Source of the DNA: Gliomastix tumulicola
Taxonomy: Eukaryota > Ascomycota > Sordariomycetes > Hypocreales > Bionectriaceae
Assembly: GCA_001599755.1 (NCBI GenBank)
Contig: BCHX01000007.1
Location: 1,054,001 to 1,118,000, forward strand
Reading direction: 5' to 3'
DNA length: 64,000 nt
In this document: positions 56,601-64,000 of the stretch, one piece after another
Layout: each line of letters starts with the position of its first letter
Position numbering within the stretch: the first letter of the stretch is position 1
Notes under the pieces: generated by a model
The model's database searches: none
Told to the model about the DNA's origin: nothing
What the model saw: the letters and a program-made list of their open reading frames with translations, nothing else
Position numbers and translations under genes: made by a program

Positions 56601-58307
56601 GAGAGCAGGATTCGAGACATATTCAAAGATGCGGTACCTCCCTGGCTAGGTCCAAAAGCCGCCACAGACAGCAAGTGGAGCAAATGCATTCACACTCTCG
56701 AGGGCCACGAAGACCCAATATTCTCGGTGTGCTTCTCACCTGATTCAAGTCTTCTAGCATCTACCTCCCGTGATGGAACAGCCCGAATCTGGGAAGTAGA
56801 TACGGGCAGTTGCATACAGATCCTGAAGCGCCCTAACTGGGACCTTGACACAATATGTTTCTTGGCTGATGGACGATTAGCTTCGTCAACAAGATCACAA
56901 GGAATCATGATTTAGCGCCTCGATACGGGTGACTATACCGAGATACAGGGGTCAGAAGATGTGTGCTCGATCGCCTCCTCGCCAAGAGATGCATCTTTTG
57001 TGTCTGGACATGAGGACTCGACAGTCAAAGTTTGGGATGCCGCCATGGGTGCAAATACACGAACCCTCCGGTGCTGTGATGGATACGTGGAACTCGTAAC
57101 GCTCTCCCATGATGGGCTACTTGTCGCCGGCTCAGGTGCATCGATGTCGGGGGCGGTCCAGATTTATTCAATTGATACAGGACAATGTGTCAAGATGCTG
57201 CAGGGCGGAAGCGGCAGCATTCGCTCGATAGCATTTTCCCTCGACGGAGCCTTTGTCGTTGCAACTGCTTCCAAACAAACCATGATCTGGAACGTGAATA
57301 CAGGCGACCATATAAGAGATATCGGCCATGTGCTATGTTCCGATTCTGCTGTATTTCTGAATGGCGAGCGATCGATTGTACGGGGTAGCTACAACACTGT
57401 CAAGATCTGGTCCATCGAGACAGGAAAGTGTGTGCAAACACTTCGTGGTCATGCAGACATCATTCGTTGTTTAGCTACCTCACACAACGGAGCATTGATG
57501 GCGTCGGGATCAGATGATTACACAGTTCGGATCTGGAGTGCTGGCTCAGACAACACCACGCTTGCCATCCCGAGCAAAGTGTTGGATGCGAATGTATTCT
57601 TTTCGCAGGATCAGACGCTGCTTGCATCAATCATGGAGAGCGGAGGCTCGACTTCTACTTGGGTCTGGCGCGTTGATACTGGCGAGTGCGTACAGAGAAT
57701 GCACCCGCTGGTCTCCCCTCGTCTACTAGCCCTGTCACCCACCGAAGCACTAATTGCAGAGGTGCCTTATAATGAGGGTGAAATTCGGATCCTAGATGTC
57801 AGTACACGCGACTGCGTGCAGACGATTCCGATCGAAGACGCTTGGAATGGCGGGAAAATCGAGGGGAACAGATATCCGCTTCATGATGGCCACTTTTCCT
57901 TTTCCCCCGATGGGGAACTGCTGGTTCACGATGGGTGGTATTTGGACGAATACAACATGCGGATGAGAAGCCCGATCAGAAGCGGTATATTCCCTTTCCC
58001 CAAAGCAGTTCATGTGTTTCCTGTATACAATCTTGTTCAAACAGCATCGGCTTTCCACATCTGTGAAAATAGAGAGTGGGTTATGTGGAAGGGACACAGG
58101 CTTCTCTGGCTACCACTTGAACTACGGCCTTCAACGCCAGGTAACGTTCGTGGGAGGGTTATTCTATCACATTCTGCTGTTGTGATAATAACTGCCAGAC
58201 AGCGGCTGACATTCATTGGGTTTCTACCTGATAACCTACCTGAAATTCTACGCACCCAAAACCGAGTGAAATTCAGTCACTCTATTCTGATAGATCTAAT
58301 CTGCTAG
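53643..58307 (+). pseudogene. Broken NLR-like gene: PNP - NACHT - WD40
   Basis: Fungal NLR-like architecture split by lesions. Exon 1 (53643-54660) encodes a PNP_UDP domain with LLVGISSGVS, IDMEAAGLM and the RGICDYADSHR catalytic segment. A 67-bp exon (54711-54777) and an exon from 54854 carry a short coiled linker and the NACHT domain. Walker A reads GMAGTGKLT where the family has Ser at the Leu; Walker B is VIIVDALDECD. At about 55970-55985 the frame shifts: LLEMPKTLIS runs into a stop, while the next frame continues HSVLSIPTGSESPVRLLHLSFRDF. A further intron (56414-56474, acceptor GGTAG) leads to TKFLTTYFQVFDAAPLQLYSS and about seven WD40-like repeats (HTLEGHEDPIFSVCFSPDSS...). A TAG at 56913 interrupts blade 2, where the family pattern predicts Trp. 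No intron explains the frameshift or stop. Such proteins act in heterokaryon incompatibility and non-self recognition; this copy cannot make the full protein. Confidence 0.85.
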
Positions 58308-58322
58308 ACTAGACGATTATTC

Positions 58323-59550
58323 TTATATTAATTCTTCCTCAACTCCGCTCAATCGAACCCGGAGAGCCGATATCCGCGCATCGCTTTCAAGTGACGGGTT
58401 GAGAGCAAGGAAAGCATCCAGCTGTTCAAGGAGCATCACTGCATTCACCCTGGATGAGTCTTGAACCCTTAAACAGATATACTGTTCATTGATCTTCTTG
58501 TTGCGAAGGGCCATCTCAAAGAACTGCCGCTCAGAGCAGGAAGAAAGAAGTTGGGAAATAAGCTGGGCCTGGGGATGGCGAGACGTAGCGGCTAGTTTTG
58601 ACATGGCATCTTCGAGATACTCTCGATCTTGCTTGAAGGTCATGCCTTCAGGTGCGCCAGTAACAAATCCAGGGATATCTGCGATAAAGTAGGGGTGATG
58701 GACAGCAGCAGGAAGAGGGACAAACTCTGAGAAGTCCCAGTCGACTACCCTACGTATTGAAGTTGGCATTAGTACGGTGTGCAATGCCAGTCCCAGGAGC
58801 CTTGAGGAAGTGGAATTTGGTCTCACCCTGAGATGCCTTGTTCATCCATGAGAAGGTTCAAAATATTCAGATCGCCGTGCTTGATAGCACTTCCTGAACC
58901 ATGATAAGACGGGATAACGTCGTCCATAATGGCACGGCGATGAAGAAAGCTCACTGGGTCACCCCATTGTGATCCCCGAATTGAACGGAGGAAGCCCTTG
59001 TCGATTTCATCACGTAGCCAGTCTCGGTACTCAATCGAAGGAGCTAAATCATATCTCAGTCAGCCAGCATACTCCTTATAGGACCACCCCCGTCCCGAAG
59101 GATTAGATCTCGGAGAGAGAAAGGGGGGAGAGGAAACATACCTGTCTCGGCCACAGGACAGGTCCATAGTTCAAGGAGAAATGCAGCAAGGCTGTCAAGA
59201 AGCTGGTGACGACGCTCATCGCTCAGACAGACTGAGTCCCAGGACTTGATAGTCCTTCCAGGAAGAAACTGCATGACAGTATAGTGCCCAGATTCAGATT
59301 CATGGATCAAACGGGGAACCTGGAGGTCCGGACGCATCTTGTTCAGATGGCGGAGCATGGCGGTCCCTCGCCGGCCGATCAGGGCTGAAATTTCATCCTT
59401 TGATATGCGTAGAGCCCAGGCTTCACCGTGGTGATTGATCAAGTAGACCAAGTTGTTGCACCCGGATAAGGGCTGGGATGGTGTAAATTCGGACCCGAAC
59501 TTCTTTGACAGCTCAGCGATAGCAGTTTTTAGTTGCTCCTCTACATCCAT
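58323..59550 (-). CDS. APH/choline-kinase-like phosphotransferase
   Basis: Three exons on the minus strand (59550-59142, 59043-58827, 58749-58323), 350 residues. Introns of 98 and 77 bp (GTATGT and GTGAGA donors) join VAET-APSIEYRDWL and GISG-VVDWDFSEF. It is a protein-kinase-like APH-family fold: N-lobe with NNLVYLINHHGEAWALRIS (Arg replacing the usual Lys), hinge YTVMQFLPGRTI, Brenner motif HGDLNILNLL at about residue 192 and the metal-binding VVDWDF near 209. Both catalytic motifs are intact. In fungi this family is large and mostly uncharacterised; the substrate may be a small molecule or protein. It ends 16 bp from the NLR pseudogene on the opposite strand, and a second NLR tail remnant lies 150 bp beyond its start, so it sits inside an NLR duplication. 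Confidence 0.85.
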
Positions 59551-59694
59551 CGTCGCGACGATAGAGATGGAAGACTCTTATGGTGATCCGACAGCCGTTC
59601 TTTAGAGGTTGAGTGAGGGGGTCCTCGTCGGTGACTCATCCAAATGGATCCGTGCCTCCCACACCGGCTGACACTTACTGCCCAACCAACATGC

Positions 59695-59851
59695 TGGGCG
59701 GGTAATTCTGTCACTCTGCTGTCATGATAGTAGCTCCTGCGCACAGCGGCTGACAGTCATTGGGTTTATACCTGATGAGCTACCTGAAAATCTACGGAAA
59801 CTCACGCCTAGGCAGCTCAGGCATTCAACTTTGATAAGGGATATAACATAG
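59695..59851 (+). pseudogene. Decayed copy of the NLR 3' end
   Basis: About 157 bp align with the last ~160 bp of the NLR-like pseudogene (58150-58307). Shared blocks include cagcggctgaca, ttcattgggttt / tcattgggttta, and ctacctgaaa. In the aligned frame both read RLT-IGF-PD-LPE-LR and end in a stop. Two small deletions (2 bp and 1 bp) break the frame upstream, so it is non-coding relic DNA. Little homology extends further left. Confidence 0.8.
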
Positions 59852-59943
59852 GCCATGCTCATGACAGCCTTCCTATCCTATGTAGCTAGCTAGGCAACAG
59901 AAGCTTGCCAAACTCAATGAACATGCCCGCAGCCCCTGGGACT

Positions 59944-62900
59944 TCAGATAATGACAATCTCTGCGTCTTCGACAACCTCTTCATCGACAGCGAGCCACTT
60001 GCTCGGCGTCATGTCTCCCCAGTCGCGCCCCCGACGGTTATGAACCGGCTTGCCCAGCAAGATCCCAATGCCAACTCTCCGGAACGTGTTCTGCCCCGGC
60101 ACCTTCTGCATAAGATAGCGTATCGTCGGAACATCCCCCGGCCCGAGAGAGAACTCCTCGTCACTGCGGCAGTGCGTGGGAATCCCAGGCACACCGGAGA
60201 GGTTGAACGCATACACATCAGCAACATCATCCACACTATGATCCAGGAACACGGCACTGCTAAGACCATAGTAGGCCCTCAAATGGTCCGAGATATCATC
60301 GTCGTCCGGGTAGAGCGAGTCCGCGTGCCAGGGCCTCTTGCGGCAGAGTGTCGCCTTGAGCGTGATGGAGCTGCAGACGCGGCCCTGGGACTCGTTGGCC
60401 TGGATGCCCAGGGAGACGAGGGTGACGGCGCGGAACTTGACGTTGTCGAGCCACGTGTTCTTGAGCAGGTCGAAGGAGATCTCGCCCTCGATGGCGGCCC
60501 AGGGCCAGGACGGCAGGTTCGTGTTGGGGCGCTGCGGCTCGCGGGGACGGGGCCTGACGACGCGCCAGCACATGCTCTCGATGAGTTTGTCGCCTACCCA
60601 GAGTCCGTCCTGGAAGCTGTTCCCAGAGGCGGTGGCGAGGCGTTGCGAGATGGGTGTGATGGCGGCGAGACGGTCAGAGGATCGAGTGATGTCTCTCCGC
60701 ATGAACTCCTCGAGCTGGTCCTTCCACAGGTCAAAGATACGCTTCGATGAGGAGCCTACTCCCTGACCGAACACCTGGAAGAGGGCAACCTTCACCTCGA
60801 TACGCTTCCAGATCGCCGCCCGCGGACCATAGTTCTTCTCAATGTCACGGCTCCGGCTGTCGCGGCGAAGCTTCCTATAGGCGGCAGACGACGCCAGCTG
60901 CGCCTCATCGGCGTCCTGCTCCGTCTTGTACACGCTGAGACACTCCCAGTGCAGCATGTCGCTCCCGAACCAGAGGATGCGCCGGCTGAGCAGCTGCTCC
61001 TGCAGCGTCCACGCCCGCGAGTGCACGGGGCCGAATGCATCCGGCGGCCATCGCGACCAGGCAGGATGGACAACCAGCGAGGTGTTGGGCTGGCGGTCGG
61101 CCTTGGGCTGCCAGATGTCGACAGGTACGGGATGCGGCTCGCGGATGCCGGGGTTGCCCGCCGCGTGCTCCGTCTTGTTCGCCCACGGGTAGAAGAGGCT
61201 CTGGTAGCAGTCTCTAGCGACAAGGGTCGAGATGGTGAGTTCCGCGTTGGCGAAGATGGTGCCCATCTGGCCGCTCTCGTGCTCCCAGTCCGTGGCGCTG
61301 TCCTGGATGATGCAGAGCGCGTCGATCCAGATGTAGTCGAAACCCAGGGTCCAAGCTGCAAAGACGGCGTCCCGGAAGAGGGGTGGGAAAACACTTGGAG
61401 AGAAGCCCTTGATATTGTCGGTGAGGTTGGCGTAGGTGGTGGTGTAGAAGAGTTTGCTACCCCAGCAGTAGGACAGCGCACAGTACTTGTTCTTCACGTG
61501 CTCACCCTCGACGAGGCGTATGGTGTCGTTTTGCAGATCGAGGTGAAGGAGACGCCGAGGGCGAGGATGGCGGTTGCTCCCATAATCGAAGGCTGCCTCA
61601 CGACATGTATCGTGCGTGTGGACGGTATGATGACCTTCTCCACCGCGGATGCAGGTGTGAAGCCAGCGTCTGGCTTTCTGCAAACTCGCAGAGAGATCTG
61701 GGCCTGCACCGTTGTCCCTGGATCCCCCAGCACCACCTACAGCCTTGGGAATGGTTGTTGTCCTGGTGGTAGTGAGCTCACGGATGTACATGCTGGACAT
61801 GACGATGCCAGAGCGGACGTGCAGCCTGCCAAAAGCCCTGACCGCCGCGTCTCTCCGCATCCAGAGGTACACTGGCAGGTCCATGCTCACTCCCGATGGA
61901 CTGTGGCCCATCTTGACCACCTCGCCACGATCGTGGACAACTCGCTGCTCATGGTCCAGGGCGTCGGCGATGATGCCACACGAGGGGCACCCGCTGTCTG
62001 CGGATGCGTCCAGGAGTCGCCGGGTCTGTTGCAGGAGGAACTCGGACTGCGTGCCATGGTCCAGAAGAGAGCCCGAGAAGTACTGGAACTCGAGACAGGC
62101 GCGGCACAGCTTCCTCTTCTCCTTGGTGATGCTCAAGTCTTGGTTCTGTGGTTGAACGCTGGCCGTCGACTCCAGGGCGATAAAAAAGTTGCAGACCAGC
62201 TCATCCATGTCCGTCGGGTGCACTCCGTTCACGTGTTTGGCGCCCATGGCCCTGGCTGCCCTCCACAGAGCGTAGCAATAGATGGGATGGAGGGAGTTTG
62301 ACGGTATGAGAATGTCTCCCCTCGTCATCGTGAGCAGCAGCCGCGCATCCCTTGCATTGTCCGCGATGGCCGGGGCGTCCGTGTTGAGGGCAGACGACCC
62401 CGAGGCAGCAGAGAAGGAGTGCCCCAGAGTGGCGAGCTCCTTCATCATCGTCCAGTCTCGAGCCAGCAGCGCGATGTCCATCGGCGTCCAGACACGGGGC
62501 TGCTGGTCCAAGGTGAGACTGGCACCGGCGCGCAGCAACAGCCCGACGGCCTCGGTGCTCGAGTTCCGGAGGGCGATCTGCAGCGCCGTCTCGTCGCCGC
62601 GCCGCAGCCGTCGTCGGCCCTCGGGGACAAGGCTGCTGCCCCTTGAGATCTGCGCGTACGTCCCGATCGTGGGCGTGTTGACATGTGCGCCGTGGCGCAG
62701 CAGCAGGCTGACGAGCGGGCCGTGGTTTCGCTCGACTGCTTCGTGTAGTGCCGTCCTCCCGACTGGATCGTATAGATTGGGGTCGGCGCCGTGCTCGAGG
62801 AACATCTCTCCCACCTTCTCGTCATTCTGGTAGACGAAGTACTGAAGGGCCCTGAACCCGACCGGCCAGCGGATCAGCGCCTTCTCAGCCTGGCCGTCCG

Positions 62901-63150
62901 CTTCGGAGCCCCCATCGCTGTCATAGTCGCTGTCTTCATCAGGTTCCGCGCTGTGGTCTTCCCCCAGAACGGTGTTGGGATCGAGGCCCTCCTCCAGCGC
63001 CTCCTGCAGCCACTCCGGCGGGAGATTCCTGTAGAGATCTGGGATGGTGCGTCTTTCGGCGTCAGTCGCGCTGATGATGGTCTGTCGCCACCACTTGCGC
63101 CATTTGCGATGCGTATCGTCCCAGGAAGGGAGTTTCGGACGGGCGATCAT
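59944..63150 (-). CDS. Ankyrin - HET domain protein
   Basis: Single exon on the minus strand, 1068 residues, ATG at 63150. After a basic N-terminus and an acidic stretch (PDEDSDYDSDGGSE), about five ankyrin-like repeats run over residues 95-250 (GFRALQYFVYQNDEKVGEMFLEHGADPN..., GRTALHEAVERNHGPLVSLLLRHGAHVN). A Cys pair region (LCRACLEF...GCPSCGI) near 350-400 is the usual N-terminal segment of HET proteins. The HET domain covers about 556-730: YCALSYCWGS, FRDAVFAAWTLGFDYIWIDALCIIQD, SGQMGTIFANAELTIS, SRAWTLQEQLLSRRILWFG. Together these suggest an ankyrin module fused in front of an otherwise ordinary HET protein. HET domains trigger incompatibility cell death when their partner is sensed. All family motifs are intact and the single long frame has no lesion. 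Its neighbours are the broken NLR and the APH kinase. Confidence 0.92.
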   Translation of the reverse strand: MIARPKLPSWDDTHRKWRKWWRQTIISATDAERRTIPDLYRNLPPEWLQEALEEGLDPNTVLGEDHSAEPDEDSDYDSDGGSEADGQAEKALIRWPVGFRALQYFVYQNDEKVGEMFLEHGADPNLYDPVGRTALHEAVERNHGPLVSLLLRHGAHVNTPTIGTYAQISRGSSLVPEGRRRLRRGDETALQIALRNSSTEAVGLLLRAGASLTLDQQPRVWTPMDIALLARDWTMMKELATLGHSFSAASGSSALNTDAPAIADNARDARLLLTMTRGDILIPSNSLHPIYCYALWRAARAMGAKHVNGVHPTDMDELVCNFFIALESTASVQPQNQDLSITKEKRKLCRACLEFQYFSGSLLDHGTQSEFLLQQTRRLLDASADSGCPSCGIIADALDHEQRVVHDRGEVVKMGHSPSGVSMDLPVYLWMRRDAAVRAFGRLHVRSGIVMSSMYIRELTTTRTTTIPKAVGGAGGSRDNGAGPDLSASLQKARRWLHTCIRGGEGHHTVHTHDTCREAAFDYGSNRHPRPRRLLHLDLQNDTIRLVEGEHVKNKYCALSYCWGSKLFYTTTYANLTDNIKGFSPSVFPPLFRDAVFAAWTLGFDYIWIDALCIIQDSATDWEHESGQMGTIFANAELTISTLVARDCYQSLFYPWANKTEHAAGNPGIREPHPVPVDIWQPKADRQPNTSLVVHPAWSRWPPDAFGPVHSRAWTLQEQLLSRRILWFGSDMLHWECLSVYKTEQDADEAQLASSAAYRKLRRDSRSRDIEKNYGPRAAIWKRIEVKVALFQVFGQGVGSSSKRIFDLWKDQLEEFMRRDITRSSDRLAAITPISQRLATASGNSFQDGLWVGDKLIESMCWRVVRPRPREPQRPNTNLPSWPWAAIEGEISFDLLKNTWLDNVKFRAVTLVSLGIQANESQGRVCSSITLKATLCRKRPWHADSLYPDDDDISDHLRAYYGLSSAVFLDHSVDDVADVYAFNLSGVPGIPTHCRSDEEFSLGPGDVPTIRYLMQKVPGQNTFRRVGIGILLGKPVHNRRGRDWGDMTPSKWLAVDEEVVEDAEIVII

Positions 63151-64000
63151 GAGTCGGGAGACTCGGTTTGTGATGACATGACGGGTTCAAATTTGCGACG
63201 GGACGGAGACAAGAGTCGAGAATTTCAGCCGAGGGGTCAGGGATCTTATACCGTGGCTTGGAGAAAGAAGCTGGGGCTGTGCTGTAGGTATTATTGTCAA
63301 TTGAGGCGCCCAGCTGTCAGCCTGCATGTGGCTCCCCTGTTGGGTTGCGGACGCGTTGCAGCATCCTTGAACTACCCTTGACGAATGTGGGCAGTAGCCA
63401 TCGATATCAATGTGCAAATGCCTTCGCTGGGTCGGAGAGACAGTGAAGTGTAAATTAAGTACGGTAGATAGATATCTCAAGGCGCTTCGAAATTGCAGAT
63501 ATGGTATGGGTCAGCCACATCTTTTGTGGCAGTGCCCTACAGAGCACAGTATGAGGCACCATCTCCACAGGTTTTCATGGGTGCCTTCTCGACGGAGCTG
63601 CCACTCCCTCCAGCCCGCAGAAGGCTATCAAATGAAGACCTATTATGAAGAAACCAGTCCGTAAGATATTACCATCGGTGTAACCCTACGCCCCGCAGGT
63701 CTCGCCGTGAAGTGCATGCCCCTGCTGCATGAATGCCCGATCATCCCGGCGTGCGCCTTGCCTACACGCTGGGCAGGAAAAGCTCAAATGGTTCGCTTTC
63801 CAGCAGTAGCGATTCGAGTTGGGCCAGTGCACCTGCCTCGCGCCTTCCCGCCTTGCAAAGTCCTCCATTTGCCCAAGGTACCTAGTAGGTAATCTGGACC
63901 TTTATCTTTCCATCTTCAAAGTCTGGCTTCCATCCCATACCCTTTGTGTTGTTTCTCGGATTACCCTTAGACGCAGACAGTGATGGCCCCAGAAATTACA
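63151..64000. other. Right-edge intergenic region
   Basis: Promoter of the ankyrin-HET gene and about 600 bp more. A weak stretch at 63495-63580 can be read as C-x-YGMGQPHLLWQCP, loosely like the zinc-type end of fungal non-LTR reverse transcriptases, but it is too short to call. No gene supported. Confidence 0.45.

Noticed and set aside
1..64000. tRNA genes, CRISPR arrays, operons, riboswitches
   Set aside because: I found no tRNA B-box with a matching cloverleaf, no spaced direct-repeat array, and a eukaryotic gene layout, so these are not expected or supported.

Overview
The window looks like nuclear DNA of a filamentous ascomycete (Pezizomycotina, most likely a sordariomycete). Protein-coding genes are split by short introns (about 50-100 bp, one of 163 bp and one of 295 bp) with GTRNGY donors, CTRAC-like branch sites and YAG acceptors. 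ATGs sit in CACCATG/CAAAATG contexts, intergenic spaces are 0.2-3.7 kb, and several families are fungus-specific (EF-3, HET, fungal NLR-like, YVC1, YAT permease). I found no tRNA, rRNA, CRISPR array or intact transposon.

Layout. 1.2-3.3 kb: an intact nucleoside-phosphorylase-like (PNP/UDP) protein with a coiled-coil and Pro-rich tail. 5.5-7.4 kb: a DHA2-type MFS efflux pump behind a long promoter carrying seven CGGACT/AGTCCG half-sites, a TATA box, two poly-G runs and a 20-bp tandem repeat. 8.2-39.1 kb is a housekeeping block: pantothenate synthetase, a PlsB/DHAPAT-type acyltransferase, RNase P subunit Pop4/Rpp29, a Smy2-like GYF protein, an Emw1/TTC27 TPR protein, a YAT amino-acid permease, translation elongation factor 3, a macro-domain ADP-ribose hydrolase and the vacuolar TRP channel Yvc1. 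42.2-45.7 kb: an AAA+ ATPase with a DUF7025-type region. 47.9-53.0 kb: an Asp f 4-like secreted protein, a DUF1308 protein and a small cysteine-containing secreted protein.

53.6-63.2 kb resembles a fungal self/non-self recognition island. It holds a PNP-NACHT-WD40 NLR-like gene broken by a frameshift, a nonsense codon and a P-loop substitution; an APH-type kinase-like gene; a decayed second copy of the NLR 3' end; and a large ankyrin-HET protein. Two of the NLR lesions are the kind repeat-induced point mutation makes (CpA to TpA). The standalone PNP protein at the left end belongs to the same domain class as the N-terminus of the broken NLR.

Exon boundaries were derived by hand from splice motifs, reading-frame continuity and family similarity. 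Gene names come from recognising conserved motifs. No database search was run.
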